Positions 42,336 to 52,023 are shown, counted from the stretch's first letter. The stretch is 64,000 bases of DNA from Micromonospora sp. WMMD1082 (GCF_029626175.1 NZ_JARUBM010000002.1:1922001-1986000), one strand, 5' to 3'. The notes: generated by a model from the letters alone, not told the origin. Program-made: numbers and translations.

Positions 42336-43864
42336 GGCAGCACTCCTACCAGGGCGTCGACGGGGGCTTCGGCGACGCCCAGCACCAGGGTCGGCGCCAG
42401 CCCGACGGCCAGCGCGAGCAGCACCAGCGGCGCCCAGGCGATCAGCTCGGCTCCGGCCAGCCCCGGCGTGAGCGTGGCGACCGCCGAGGTCGGCCGGCCG
42501 TGCGTCACCCGCCGCAACAGCCGGAGCAGGTACGCCGCCGTCAGTGCCCCGCCGACCGCGGCCAGCACGGCCAGCGTGGTCCAGAGCGCGCCGCCGGCCT
42601 CGACGGCGGCCACCACGGCGAACGCCTCACCCCAGAAGCCGGCCAGCCCGGGCAGCCCCAGCGAGGCGACCGCCGCGAACGCGAGCAGTCCGGACAGGCG
42701 TGGCGCGGTCTCCCGCAGCCCGGACAGCTCGCTCAGGGCGCCGGTGTGTGCCCGGTCCTTGATCGCCCCGGCCAGGAAGAACAGCAGGCCGGTGATGATG
42801 CCGTGCGCGACGTTGCCGATCAGCGCCGCCTGGATGCCGGTGGCGGTCAGCGTGGCTACCCCGAGCAGCACGAAGCCCATGTGCCCCACGCTGGAGTACG
42901 CGATCAGCCGTTTCAGCTCGGTCTGCGCCAGGCAGACCAGCGAGCCGACCAGGATGGCGGCGACGGCGAGCACGCCGAGCACCGGTGCCGCCCAGCGGGC
43001 ACCCTCGGGCGCCACCCCGACGGCGACCCGGATCAGGCCGTACGTGCCCATCTTGAGCAGCACCCCGGCGAGCAGCACGCTGCCGACCGTGGGTGCCTGG
43101 GTGTGCGCGTCGGGCAGCCAGGAGTGCAGCGGCCAGAGCGGGCTCTTCACCGCGAAGGCCAGCGCGAGCAGGGTGAACGCGACAAGTTGGGTGCTGCGGG
43201 ACAGCCCGCTGTCCCCGGTCAGCGCGACGATGTCGGCGGTGCCGGCGGCGGCCACCACGACGTACACCCCGACCAGCAGCAGCACCGAGCCGAACAGGGT
43301 GTAGAGGGCGAACTTCCGGCCCGCCCGGCGCCGCGCGTCAACCGCCGCCGGGCCGGCGCCGTCACCACCCCAGCCAACGATGATCGCGTACATCGGCAGC
43401 AGGACGACCTCGAAGAAGAGGAAGAAGAGCACCAGGTCGAGGGCGAGGAAGGTGCCCAGGATGCCGACCTCGACCACCAGCAGCAGCGCCACCAGGGCCC
43501 GCCCGCTGCCGCCGGTCGGCACCCGCCAGAGGCTGTAGCCGCAGCAGAGCACCGTGAGCAGGGCGGTCAGCACCACCAGCGGCCAGGAGATGCCGTCCAC
43601 CCCGAGGTGCAGGCGCAGATCCAACCCCGGCACCCAGGCCACGTCAACCGCGTGCCAGGGGCGCACGGCCGGCGGGGTCGGGCCGTAGGCCGTCCAGCCC
43701 GCGCCCCGGCCGGCCAGCAGGGCCACCGCCGCGACCAGGGTCAGCCCGGCGGCGACCGTGCCCACCAGCCGGGCCGCCCGGTCGCGGGGCGTCGCCGCCA
43801 CCGCCAGCGCGCCGAGGGCCGGCACCGCGAGCACGGCGACCAGCAGGAACTCCCCGAACGTCAT
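42332..43864 (-). CDS. nuoM: NADH-quinone oxidoreductase subunit M
   Basis: The 510-residue antiporter-like subunit starts MTFGEFLLVAVLAVPALGAL at ATG 43862-43864. It has the conserved GVDGISWPLVVLTALLTVLC segment, the helix-5 Glu region (FLALDLVLFFLFFEVVLLPM), VKSPLWPLHSWLPDAHTQAP with the pumping Lys, and YSSVGHMGFVLLG. Full length. Its ATG overlaps the TGA of an 18-codon mini-ORF from nuoL, and its own stop overlaps the next mini-ORF. Confidence 0.95.
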   Translation of the reverse strand: MTFGEFLLVAVLAVPALGALAVAATPRDRAARLVGTVAAGLTLVAAVALLAGRGAGWTAYGPTPPAVRPWHAVDVAWVPGLDLRLHLGVDGISWPLVVLTALLTVLCCGYSLWRVPTGGSGRALVALLLVVEVGILGTFLALDLVLFFLFFEVVLLPMYAIIVGWGGDGAGPAAVDARRRAGRKFALYTLFGSVLLLVGVYVVVAAAGTADIVALTGDSGLSRSTQLVAFTLLALAFAVKSPLWPLHSWLPDAHTQAPTVGSVLLAGVLLKMGTYGLIRVAVGVAPEGARWAAPVLGVLAVAAILVGSLVCLAQTELKRLIAYSSVGHMGFVLLGVATLTATGIQAALIGNVAHGIITGLLFFLAGAIKDRAHTGALSELSGLRETAPRLSGLLAFAAVASLGLPGLAGFWGEAFAVVAAVEAGGALWTTLAVLAAVGGALTAAYLLRLLRRVTHGRPTSAVATLTPGLAGAELIAWAPLVLLALAVGLAPTLVLGVAEAPVDALVGVLP

Positions 43865-43917
43865 GCCACCACCCCGGTCCCCGTCACCGGCTCGCTCGCT
43901 GACGCTCGCCCGCTCAT
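43861..43917 (-). CDS. 18-codon mini-ORF bridging nuoL and nuoM
   Basis: ATG 43915-43917 overlaps the nuoL stop (TGA 43914-43916). The frame reads MSGRASASEPVTGTGVVA and its TGA (43861-43863) overlaps the nuoM ATG (43862-43864). The start of the block (ATGAGCGGGCGAGCGTCAGCGAGCGAGC) resembles the GAGCGnAGCGAGC core of the MSERSER elements. This is the same two-sided stop/start overlap seen at the nuoM/nuoN junction, with a different length and peptide. Confidence 0.5.
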   Translation of the reverse strand: MSGRASASEPVTGTGVVA

Positions 43918-45866
43918 GTTGTGCCTCCGATCAGGGCGGCGGCCAGGCCGATCAGCAGCGCGCCAGCGAGCACCGCGGCGGCGGCGCGGGGCAGGGCCGC
44001 CCGGTGCAGGCCGTCCAGGCCGCCACCGAGGGCCCGGGCGGCCCGCCCGGTGCCGGTGACCGCGCCGTCCACCACCCGCTCGTCGGCCGCGCGCGCCAGC
44101 CGGCCCAGCGCGGTCGTCGGACGTACCAGCAGGGCGTGCTGGACGTCGTCGAGCCGGAACGCGCGGGCGAAGACCGGCCGCAGCGGACCCAGCGCGACCG
44201 CCGGATCGGCAGCGCGGTCCCGCCGCCATCCCGCCCAGGCCAGCCCGACCCCGACCAGCAGCAGCGCCAGCGGCAGCAGCACGGCCGGGGTGAGGTGGAT
44301 CAGCCCTCCCAGCGGCATCAGGTCGGAGATCGCCTCGGGGTCGACCGGCCGGGTGCGTTGCAGTTGGGTGGAGAACCAGCCCGGGAAACCGGCCAGGCCG
44401 AGCAGGGCCGCCGGTACGGCCAGCGCCAGCACCGGCCAGCGGAGCACCGCGGGCGGGTCGTGCGGGTGGGCCAGCGGGATGCGGGTCGCGCCGAAGAAGG
44501 TCCGCAGCAGCAGCCGGGTGGCGTACCAGGCGGTGAGGACGACGCCGACCAGCCCGGCGAGCCAGACCAGCCAGCCCACCCAGGCGGGCGCCGGCCCGTC
44601 GCCGTGCAGCGCGGCGCCCTCGGCGGCGGCGAGGACGCCCTCCTTGCTCCAGAAACCGGACAGCGGCGGTACGCCGGCCAGCGCGCCGAGCCCGACCACG
44701 GTGCACCAGAAGGTGACCGGCATGCTGTGCCGCAGCCCGCCCATCCGGGACATCAGCGTGGTGCCGACGGCGTGGATCACCGCACCGGCGGCGAGGAAGA
44801 GCAGCGCCTTGAACGCGGCGTGGGTGAGCAGGTGGAACAGGGCGGCGGGCGGCGAGCCGACCGCGAGCGCCCCGGTCATGTAGCCGATCTGGGAGACCGT
44901 GGACCAGGCCAGCACCCGCTTGATGTCGTCCTGCGCGGTGGCCGCGAGCGCGCCGAGCAGCAGGGTGATCGAGGCCATCACGCCGAGCACGGCCAGCGCG
45001 ATGGGGGTGGCCGCGAAGAGCGGCCCGAGCCGGGTGACCGCGTACACGCCGGCGGCGACCATGGTCGCGGCGTGGATCAGCGCGGAGATCGGGGTGGGGC
45101 CGGCCATCGCGTCGGGCAGCCAGGTGTGCAGCGGGAACTGGGCGCTCTTGCCGGCCACCCCGGCGAGCAGCAGCAGGCAGGCGGCGGTGAGCGTGCCGGT
45201 GCCGTGGTCGTGGGCGAGCACGTCGGCGATCCGGAAGCTGCCCGCCGAGACGCCGAGCAGGGCGATGCCCAGCAGGAAACCGACGTCGCCGACGCGGGTC
45301 ACCAGGAACGCCTTCATGGCCGCGGCGGGCGCCTCCGGCAGCCGCCGGTCGTGGGCGATGAGCAGGTACGAGCAGAGCCCCATCACCTCCCAGCCGACCA
45401 GCAGCAGGATCAGGTCCCCGGAGACCACCACCAGCAGCATGGCGGCGGTGAAGAGACTGATCTGGGCCGCGTACGGCGGGTAGCGGTGGTCGACGTCCAC
45501 GTCGTCGTGCGGCCCGCGCTTGAGGTAGCCGGTCGAGTAGACCTGCACGGCCAGCGCGACCGTGGTGACCGCGACGGCGACCAGCGCGGCGGCGCCGTCG
45601 AGGCGTACCCCGAGGGTGACGGTGAGCCCGCCCAGGTCGATCCAGGTGGTCGAGGACTCGGCCGGGCCGTCCAGGGTGACCAGCAGGGCCACCGCCAGGG
45701 CGAGCGCGCCCGTCGCGCCGGCCACCCCGAGGGCGATGGCCGCGCGGCGGGCGGTGTCCTGACCGGTGGTCGCGCCGCGCGGCGACGGTGGCAGCAGCAG
45801 GCCGGCCAGGCCGGCGGCCATCGGTACGAGCGGCAGCAGCGCGCCCAGCAGCGTCGCAGTGTTCAC
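43914..45866 (-). CDS. nuoL: NADH-quinone oxidoreductase subunit L
   Basis: The 650-residue subunit starts at GTG 45864-45866 (MNTATLLGALLPLVPMAAGL). It contains the N-terminal antiporter-like domain with HDDVDVDHRYPPYAAQISLF, the VGWEVMGLCSYLLI Glu helix, FPLHTWLPDAMAGPTPISAL and WSTVSQIGYMTGAL. A C-terminal helix HL/TM16 extension ends AALPRAAAAVLAGALLIGLA. The start overlaps the nuoK stop by 4 bp. Full length. Confidence 0.95.
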   Translation of the reverse strand: MNTATLLGALLPLVPMAAGLAGLLLPPSPRGATTGQDTARRAAIALGVAGATGALALAVALLVTLDGPAESSTTWIDLGGLTVTLGVRLDGAAALVAVAVTTVALAVQVYSTGYLKRGPHDDVDVDHRYPPYAAQISLFTAAMLLVVVSGDLILLLVGWEVMGLCSYLLIAHDRRLPEAPAAAMKAFLVTRVGDVGFLLGIALLGVSAGSFRIADVLAHDHGTGTLTAACLLLLAGVAGKSAQFPLHTWLPDAMAGPTPISALIHAATMVAAGVYAVTRLGPLFAATPIALAVLGVMASITLLLGALAATAQDDIKRVLAWSTVSQIGYMTGALAVGSPPAALFHLLTHAAFKALLFLAAGAVIHAVGTTLMSRMGGLRHSMPVTFWCTVVGLGALAGVPPLSGFWSKEGVLAAAEGAALHGDGPAPAWVGWLVWLAGLVGVVLTAWYATRLLLRTFFGATRIPLAHPHDPPAVLRWPVLALAVPAALLGLAGFPGWFSTQLQRTRPVDPEAISDLMPLGGLIHLTPAVLLPLALLLVGVGLAWAGWRRDRAADPAVALGPLRPVFARAFRLDDVQHALLVRPTTALGRLARAADERVVDGAVTGTGRAARALGGGLDGLHRAALPRAAAAVLAGALLIGLAAALIGGTT

Positions 45867-46270
45867 CGGTGGCCCTCCGGCTCGTCACCGGGGCCGGTCG
45901 AACCGGCGGCGATCGGGGCGGCGATGATCGGGGCGGCCGCGATCGGCACCGGCGCGTGGGCGGGGCGCTCGGCCAGCGGGATCTCGTCGACGGCGACGCT
46001 GGCCCGCATCCGGTAGAGCTGGAGCACGATCGCCAGCCCCACGCCGATCTCGGCGGCGGCCAGCACGATCACGAAGAGGGCGAAGACCTGCCCACCGTGT
46101 GGCAGCACCGCCCTCGCCGTGGTGTCGGCGGTGACCAGGATCAGGTTCACCGCGTTGAGCATCAACTCGACGGCCATCAGCACCAGCACCGCGTTGCGCC
46201 GGCGCAGCACGCCGTACACGCCGAGGCCGAAGAGGAGCGCGGCCGTGACGTACGGGATGACGGGTCTCAC
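45863..46270 (-). CDS. nuoK: NADH-quinone oxidoreductase subunit K
   Basis: The 135-residue product has three helices with the conserved Glu residues of NuoK (VLVLMAVELMLNAVNLILVT and FVIVLAAAEIGVGLAIVLQL). A 40-residue Pro/Ala-rich tail of low complexity follows and is longer than the E. coli protein. It starts at ATG 46268-46270, overlapping the nuoJ stop, and ends in the nuoL start. Confidence 0.93.
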   Translation of the reverse strand: MRPVIPYVTAALLFGLGVYGVLRRRNAVLVLMAVELMLNAVNLILVTADTTARAVLPHGGQVFALFVIVLAAAEIGVGLAIVLQLYRMRASVAVDEIPLAERPAHAPVPIAAAPIIAAPIAAGSTGPGDEPEGHR

Positions 46271-46779
46271 CGCGACCGCCCCCCGTCGCCGATGTCGGGG
46301 CGGGAGAGCACGATGGCGCCGACCAGCGCCGACAGCAGCAGCACCGAGAGCACCTCGAAGGGCAGCACCCAGCTGCTGAAGACCTGCTCACCGATGCGTT
46401 CGGCGCTGCCCGCCTCGGGCAGGTCCACCCTCGTCCAGCGGTACGCGTCGACCAGCAGTGCCGCCAGCCCGAGCCCCGCCCCGCCGCCGATCAGCGCGGC
46501 CGGCCATCCGGGGCGGTCCAGATCGTCCGAGGCGCCGATCGGCGCCCGGGTCAGCATCACGGCGAACAGCAGCAGCACCACCACCGCACCGACGTAGATC
46601 AGCACCTGCACCCAGGCGACCAGCTCGGCGGCGAGCACGAGGTACATGCCGGCCACGGCGCCGAGGCAGACCACCAGGTAGAGCCCGGCGCGGACCAGGT
46701 GCTTCGTCGCCACCACCAGCGCCGCCGAGCCGACCGCCACCGCGCCGAGGGCGAGCAGCAGCGCGTCCACCCCGGTCAC
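46267..46779 (-). CDS. nuoJ: NADH-quinone oxidoreductase subunit J
   Basis: The 170-residue subunit has five helices including the pi-bulge helix region ([40 protein letters not shown]). It starts at GTG 46777-46779, overlapping the nuoI stop by 4 bp, and its stop overlaps nuoK. Full length for actinobacteria. Confidence 0.92.
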   Translation of the reverse strand: MTGVDALLLALGAVAVGSAALVVATKHLVRAGLYLVVCLGAVAGMYLVLAAELVAWVQVLIYVGAVVVLLLFAVMLTRAPIGASDDLDRPGWPAALIGGGAGLGLAALLVDAYRWTRVDLPEAGSAERIGEQVFSSWVLPFEVLSVLLLSALVGAIVLSRPDIGDGGRSR

Positions 46780-47585
46780 GCGGGAGTGCCTTCGTCGTCG
46801 GCCGCCGGAGCGCCCGTACCGCCGGCCGTGGGCGGGTCACCGTCGCCGGCCGTGGGCGTGCCGCCGTCGCCGGTGCCGGATGTGCCACCGCCGGCCGGGG
46901 GAGCGCCATCGCCTGCGGCGGCGGGCGTGCCGTCACCCGCTGCGGTGGACGTGCCGTCGTCGGGGGCGGGTGTGCCGTCGCGGCGGGCGGCCGGGCGGGG
47001 GGCGGTACGGGGCTCGGGGCGTACCGCCGGGGCGGTCGGGCGGGCGGCGGGGGCGGCGGGAACCGCGGCCTTGCGCGCGGCGGCGGTCTCCTCCTTGGCC
47101 GGTTCGCCGTTCGGGTCGTGCGCGGGCGGCGGCGGCACGGTCGCCATCCACTCGCCCAGGTGATCCTTGTCGTGCAGCAGATCCTTGATGTCGTACTCGG
47201 CGTACTCGAACTCGGGGGACCAGTAGAGCGCGTCGAAGGGGCAGACCTCGATGCAGATGCCGCAGTACATGCAGAGCGAGAAGTCGATGTCGAACCGGTC
47301 GAGCACGTTGCGCTGGCGGGGGCGGGCGGCGCCGGGCACCGCCACCTCCTCCTTGTGCGAGTCGATGTAGATGCACCAGTCCGGACACTCGCGGGCGCAG
47401 AGCATGCAGACCGTGCAGTTCTCCTCCAGCAGCGCGATCACCCCGCGCGAGCGGGGCGGCAGATCGGGGGCGACGTCCGGGTACTGCCGGGTGGTGGAGC
47501 GCTTCGTCATCGTCTTGAGCGTGACCGCCAGCCCCTTGACCAGGCCGCTGCCGGGCAGGCCGGCCGGCTCGCTTCGCTCGCTCAT
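46776..47585 (-). CDS. nuoI: NADH-quinone oxidoreductase subunit I with long low-complexity tail
   Basis: NuoI carries iron-sulfur clusters N6a and N6b in the peripheral arm. The 269-residue product has both ferredoxin motifs, [15 protein letters not shown] and [18 protein letters not shown], then a tail of about 80 residues rich in Pro, Ala, Gly and Thr that is not part of the family. ATG 47583-47585 is taken as start because the [20 protein letters not shown] reading begins there. Its first codons come from an MSERSER-type sequence, an unusual N-terminus. nuoJ overlaps its stop. Confidence 0.93.
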   Translation of the reverse strand: MSERSEPAGLPGSGLVKGLAVTLKTMTKRSTTRQYPDVAPDLPPRSRGVIALLEENCTVCMLCARECPDWCIYIDSHKEEVAVPGAARPRQRNVLDRFDIDFSLCMYCGICIEVCPFDALYWSPEFEYAEYDIKDLLHDKDHLGEWMATVPPPPAHDPNGEPAKEETAAARKAAVPAAPAARPTAPAVRPEPRTAPRPAARRDGTPAPDDGTSTAAGDGTPAAAGDGAPPAGGGTSGTGDGGTPTAGDGDPPTAGGTGAPAADDEGTPA

Positions 47586-47815
47586 GCCGAACATCCTGCC
47601 CTGTGGCCCGGGCGCGCGCGACCACCCCCCGGAGGTCGGTGGTAGTACCGTGACCATGGGAGAGAACGACACACCGGAAAGGACCCGTCAATGATCGCCG
47701 CGCTGCACGGCGACTATCCGGCACCGGGCGTGAGGCATCTCGACGCTGCCGGGCCGGTCGGCCGAAGATCCGCCATGATGGAGCCGAGGACGACTCGGCA
47801 CACCTTGGGGGCGAC

Positions 47816-48862
47816 ATGGGCGAGGGCGACACGGGCAGCGGCGGAAAGTACGTCGAGCCGGGCGGCGAGTTCAACCGGGACCAGAACTACATCACCACCC
47901 GGATCACCGCCGACGGGCGGGACGGCTACCCGGTCGAGCCCGGACGGTACCGGCTGGCCGTGAGCCGGGCCTGCCCCTGGGCCAACCGATTGATCATCGT
48001 ACGCCGGCTGCTCGGCCTGGAGGACGCGATCTCGATGGCCGTGGCCGGCCCGACCCACGACGCGCGGAGCTGGACCTTCGACCTCGACCCCGACGGGCGG
48101 GATCCGGTGCTCGGCATCGAGCGCATCCAGGAGGCGTACCTCGCCCGCTACCCGGACTACCCGCGCGGCATCACCGTGCCGGCGCTCGTGGATGTGCCGA
48201 CCGGGCAGGTGGTGACCAACGACTACGCCCAGATGAGTCTGGACCTGTCCACCGAGTGGACCGAGTACCACCGTTCCGGGGCTCCGCAGCTGTATCCGGA
48301 ACAGCTGCGCGCCGAGATCGACGAGGTCAACGCGGTGGTCTTCGCCGACGTCAACAACGGCGTCTACCGATGCGGCTTCGCGGGCAGCCAGGAGGCGTAC
48401 GAGAAGGCGTACCACCGGTTGTTCGACCGGCTCGACTGGCTCCGTGAGCGGCTGGCCGGGCAGCGTTACCTGGTCGGCGAGACGATCACCGAGGCCGACG
48501 TGCGGCTGTTCACCACGCTGGTCCGCTTCGATGCGGTCTACCACGGCCACTTCAAGTGCAACCGGCAGAAACTGAGCGAGATGCCCGTGCTGTGGGCGTA
48601 CGCCCGGGACCTGTTCCAGACTCCCGGCTTCGGCGACACGATCGACTACGACCACATCAAGCGGCACTACTACGAGGTGCACCGGGACATCAACCCGACC
48701 GCCGTGGTGCCCCTCGGCCCCGACCTGTCCAACTGGCTCACCCCGCACGACCGCGAGGCCCTCGGCAGCCGCCCCTTCGGCACCGGCACTCCCCCACCAC
48801 CCCCACCCCCCACCGAGCGGGTACCCCCCACCCACACCCCCCTCCCGGCGTTGCCCAGTTGA
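47816..48862 (+). CDS. glutathionyl-hydroquinone-reductase-type glutathione S-transferase
   Basis: The 348-residue product belongs to the Xi-class GST (YqjG/ECM4) family: the N-terminal thioredoxin-like domain has the active-site CPWA (SRACPWANRLIIVRRLLGLE). The C-terminal helical domain carries LVGETITEADVRLFTTLVRFD and the YYEVHRDINPTAVVPLGP ending. In actinobacteria such enzymes are thought to use mycothiol in place of glutathione. It is on the plus strand between the nuoI and nuoH genes, so it breaks the nuo cluster. A short proline-rich tail is species-specific. Confidence 0.9.
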   Translation: MGEGDTGSGGKYVEPGGEFNRDQNYITTRITADGRDGYPVEPGRYRLAVSRACPWANRLIIVRRLLGLEDAISMAVAGPTHDARSWTFDLDPDGRDPVLGIERIQEAYLARYPDYPRGITVPALVDVPTGQVVTNDYAQMSLDLSTEWTEYHRSGAPQLYPEQLRAEIDEVNAVVFADVNNGVYRCGFAGSQEAYEKAYHRLFDRLDWLRERLAGQRYLVGETITEADVRLFTTLVRFDAVYHGHFKCNRQKLSEMPVLWAYARDLFQTPGFGDTIDYDHIKRHYYEVHRDINPTAVVPLGPDLSNWLTPHDREALGSRPFGTGTPPPPPPPTERVPPTHTPLPALPS

Positions 48863-48918
48863 TCATGAGGTTAGCGGGCGGTTTAGAGATCAAATCGCCC
48901 GCTAACCTCATGATCAAC
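48858..48918. terminator. perfect 23-bp inverted repeat, two-way terminator
   Basis: 48858-48880 pairs without mismatch with 48896-48918 around a 15-nt loop. It lies between the convergent GST (+) and nuoH (-) genes. The TTGATCATGAGGTTAGCGGG-type arm is familiar from memory as a sequence that recurs between genes in Micromonospora, so this may be a dispersed palindromic element used as a terminator. Confidence 0.75.
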
Positions 48919-48935
48919 GGAGGACTGGGGTGGGG

Positions 48936-49898
48936 TTAGAGGGTGGTGCGGAGGGTGGCGGTGAGGACCAACTGGGCCAGGGCGGTGGGGACCAGGACCA
49001 GCCAGCAGAGGCGTTGGAGCTGGTCCTCGCGGAGGCGGGGGTAGGAGACCCGGAGCCAGATGATCACGAAACTGACGGCGGCGACCTTGAGTAGCGTCCA
49101 GAGCCAGCCGAGCTGCGCGTCGGCGAACGGGCCCTGCCAGCCACCGAGGAAGAGCACGGTGGTGAGCGCGGCGATCACCACGATGCCGGCGTACTCGGCC
49201 AGCAGCAGGAACGCGAAGCGCAGGCCGGTGTACTCGGTCAGATAGCCGAAGACCAGCTCGGAGTCGGCCACCGGCATGTCGAACGGCGGGCGGCGGATCT
49301 CGGCCAGACCGGCGATGAAGAAGACCACCATCGCCGGGGCCTGCCAGATCAGCCACCACGGCTGCCACGCCTCGACGATGCCGGACAGGCTGAGCGTGCC
49401 GGCGGCCATCGCCACCGACGCGGCGGCCAGCACCAGCGGCAGTTCGTAGCCGAGCAGCTGGGCGGCGCCCCGCAGCCCACCGAGGAGGCTGTACTTGTTG
49501 GCGGAGGCCCAGGCCGACATGAGCACGGCCAGCACGCCCACGCCGACCACCGCCAGCACGAAGAACAGGCCGATGTCCAGCGGCTGCCCGACCAGGTCGT
49601 TCGGGCCGAGCGGGATCACCAGCAGGGCCAGCAGGTACGGCAACAGTGCCACCGCCGGTGCCAGCCGGAACACCGGCCGGTCCGCCGCGCGCGGGGTGAC
49701 GTCCTCCTTCTGCACGAACTTCACCCCGTCGGCGATCAACTGTGCCCAGCCGTGGAACCCGCCCGCGTACATCGGCCCGAGCCGACCCTGCATGTGCGCC
49801 ATCACCTTGTGTTCCGCCTGCCCCACCAGCAGCGGCAGCACGAGGAAGGCGGCCAACACCCCGCCGATCCGGATCACCAGCTCCAGCCAGAGCGGCAT
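48936..49898 (-). CDS. nuoH: NADH-quinone oxidoreductase subunit H
   Basis: NuoH forms the quinone entry channel between the membrane and peripheral arms. The 320-residue product starts MPLWLELVIRIGGVLAAFLV. It has the conserved GRLGPMYAGGFHGWAQLIAD region, EDVTPRAADRPVFRLAP, and SWASANKY/GLRGAAQLLGYELPLV. It also has GLAEIRRPPFDMPVADSELV and EYAGIVVIAAL. Its ATG overlaps the nuoC stop (TGATG). Full length. Confidence 0.95.
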   Translation of the reverse strand: MPLWLELVIRIGGVLAAFLVLPLLVGQAEHKVMAHMQGRLGPMYAGGFHGWAQLIADGVKFVQKEDVTPRAADRPVFRLAPAVALLPYLLALLVIPLGPNDLVGQPLDIGLFFVLAVVGVGVLAVLMSAWASANKYSLLGGLRGAAQLLGYELPLVLAAASVAMAAGTLSLSGIVEAWQPWWLIWQAPAMVVFFIAGLAEIRRPPFDMPVADSELVFGYLTEYTGLRFAFLLLAEYAGIVVIAALTTVLFLGGWQGPFADAQLGWLWTLLKVAAVSFVIIWLRVSYPRLREDQLQRLCWLVLVPTALAQLVLTATLRTTL

Positions 49899-50611
49899 CA
49901 GGGCGTACCCCCCTCATCGGGTTCCGCACGCGGTGGCCGCGCGCCCGGTGCCGGGCGGGCGGGTCGCTCCCGGCCGGGGCGGGCCGGGGTGCCGCCGCGC
50001 GGGCCCTCCCCGACGCCACCGGCTCCCGCCGGGGTCGGGGTGGTCCCCCACTCCCCCGGTGCCGGTACGCCCGGCGGCCGGATCGGCCGCCGCCCACCGC
50101 CGGCCTGCGACTCGCCCGGTTCCTTCGCCCCCGGCCATGGCTTGGCCACCCGCGAGGCGAGCACGAACTCCTTGCGTAGCGGATGACCCTCGAACTCCGG
50201 CGGCAGCAGCAGTGGTCGCAGGTCGGCGTGCCCGGCGAAGTCGATGCCGAACATCTCGTGGGTCTCCCGCTCGTGCCAGGCGGCGCCCGGGTAGACCGCC
50301 ACCACCGAGTCGACCGTCGGCGTCTCCCGGGGCAGCCGGGCCCGCAGCAGTACGCCGTGCCGATGCCGGATGGACCAGAGGTGGGCCACCACGTCGAAGC
50401 CCTCGGCCACCTCGTCGACGGCCGAGAGCCAGTCGAAGTAGTCGCAGGCCAGGTCGGTGTCGTCCCGAGCGGCCAGCAGTGCCGCCCGCCAGGCGTGCGC
50501 GGGCACGTCGACGGTGGCGCGGGCATGCACCTGACCGCCGGAGACCGTCGCGGTCGCCTCGACGGGCGCGAGCAACGCGACGAGCCGCTCGCCGACCTCT
50601 TCCGGTGTCAT
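49898..50611 (-). CDS. nuoC: NADH-quinone oxidoreductase subunit C
   Basis: The 237-residue product starts MTPEEVGERLVALLAPVEAT and has the 30-kDa signature (YPGAAWHERETHEMFGIDFAGH, LLLPPEFEGHPLRKEF) followed by about 75 residues of Pro/Gly-rich tail. It is a stand-alone NuoC and not a NuoCD fusion, and no nuoD follows. ATG 50609-50611 is chosen over the longer frame. It overlaps nuoH. Separated from nuoB by a plus-strand dehydrogenase gene. Confidence 0.92.
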   Translation of the reverse strand: MTPEEVGERLVALLAPVEATATVSGGQVHARATVDVPAHAWRAALLAARDDTDLACDYFDWLSAVDEVAEGFDVVAHLWSIRHRHGVLLRARLPRETPTVDSVVAVYPGAAWHERETHEMFGIDFAGHADLRPLLLPPEFEGHPLRKEFVLASRVAKPWPGAKEPGESQAGGGRRPIRPPGVPAPGEWGTTPTPAGAGGVGEGPRGGTPARPGRERPARPAPGARPPRAEPDEGGTP

Positions 50612-50829
50612 GTCGCTGATCCTATGGCCTGCCGCCTGGATCACGTCGAGCCGAGACGGGGCCCGGGTGGCGGGTCCGGCGGGCGTCCACGGTGGCCGGC
50701 ACGGCCGGCAGAGACCGGGGAGACGGGCCGGGGGCCGTGGGCCACCGACCGCGCCCGCCCCGGTACGCGGCCGGGTGACGATCCCGGCTTTGCCGGTGGC
50801 GGCCCACCGCTGACCACCAGGATGGACCC

Positions 50830-51876
50830 GTGCGCGCTGTGACTGTCATCCCCGGAGTGCCCGGCTCGCTGCGGCTGCTCGACGACTACCCGGAGCCGGC
50901 CCACGAGGAGGGCCCGATCCTGGTGGAGGCCGTCTCGGTCGGCGTCTGCGGGACCGATATCGAGATCATCGAGGGGCAGTACGGCGAGGCACCGCCCGGC
51001 AGCGACACCCTGGTGCTCGGGCACGAGTCGCTGGGCCGGGTGCTGGAGGACCCCACCGGCACGCTGCAAGCCGGTGACCTGGTGGCCGGGATCGTCCGGC
51101 ATCCCGATCCGATGCCCTGCCCGAACTGCGCCATCGGCGAGTGGGACATGTGCCGCAACGGCATGTTCACCGAGCACGGCATCAAGGCCCTGCCGGGCTT
51201 CGCCCGCGAGCGGTGGCGGCTGCAACCGCGTTTCGCGGTGGGGCTCGATCCGACCCTGGCCGAGGTCGGCATGCTGCTCGAACCGACCAGCGTGATGATC
51301 AAGGCGTGGGACCACGTCGACCGGATCGGCCAGCGGGCGGAGTGGCAGCCGCGCACGGCGCTGATCACCGGTGCCGGGCCGATCGGCCTGCTCGGCGCGC
51401 TGTTGGCCAGCCAGCGTGGACTCTCCGTGCACGTGCTCGACCTGGCGACCGAGGGCCCGAAGCCCGCGCTGGCCGGCGCGCTCGGCGCGACGTACCACTC
51501 CGGACCGCTCGATCAGCTCGACCTCGAACCGGACGTCATCGTCGAGTGCACCGGCGCACCGGTGGTCGTCCTGGAGGCCATGTGCAAGGTTGGTCCCAAC
51601 GGGATCGTCTGCCTGGCCGGCGTCTCCAGCGGCGGCCGGACGATCGACTTCGACGCGGGAGCGCTCAACCGCACCCTCGTCCTGGAGAACAACGTCGTCT
51701 TCGGCTCGGTGAACGCCAACCGGCGGCACTGGGAGGGCGCCGCCGAGGCGCTGTCCAAGGCCGACCACGCCTGGCTCGGCTCGCTGATCACCCGCCGGGT
51801 GCCGCTGGCCGAGTACGCCGCCGCCTACTCACCCGGCCCGCACGACATCAAGGTGGTCCTCGACTTCGCCGCGTGA
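50830..51876 (+). CDS. zinc-dependent glucose/sugar 1-dehydrogenase
   Basis: The 348-residue medium-chain dehydrogenase has the catalytic zinc region (VGVCGTDIEI, LVLGHESLG), the structural zinc cysteines CPNCAIGEWDMC (short form), the Rossmann GAGPIGLLGALL and the glucose-dehydrogenase C-terminal domain (NNVVFGSVNANRRHWEGAAE). Members of this family (Gdh, Thermoplasma-type) oxidise D-glucose or galactose with NAD(P). Start GTG 50830. It is on the plus strand between nuoC and nuoB. Confidence 0.88.
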   Translation: MRAVTVIPGVPGSLRLLDDYPEPAHEEGPILVEAVSVGVCGTDIEIIEGQYGEAPPGSDTLVLGHESLGRVLEDPTGTLQAGDLVAGIVRHPDPMPCPNCAIGEWDMCRNGMFTEHGIKALPGFARERWRLQPRFAVGLDPTLAEVGMLLEPTSVMIKAWDHVDRIGQRAEWQPRTALITGAGPIGLLGALLASQRGLSVHVLDLATEGPKPALAGALGATYHSGPLDQLDLEPDVIVECTGAPVVVLEAMCKVGPNGIVCLAGVSSGGRTIDFDAGALNRTLVLENNVVFGSVNANRRHWEGAAEALSKADHAWLGSLITRRVPLAEYAAAYSPGPHDIKVVLDFAA

Positions 51877-52023
51877 CCCGCCCACCCCGGTCACCGCCTC
51901 CCGGTCCGGGTCTCCGGTCACGAGATGCGGCATGTACGGCTTTCCCACCGGCGAGATAGCCCGAGTTACCGCAGGTCGTGAACGCCCCGCCGACCCGTCC
52001 CCGGCACCGCAGGGCGGTCGGGG

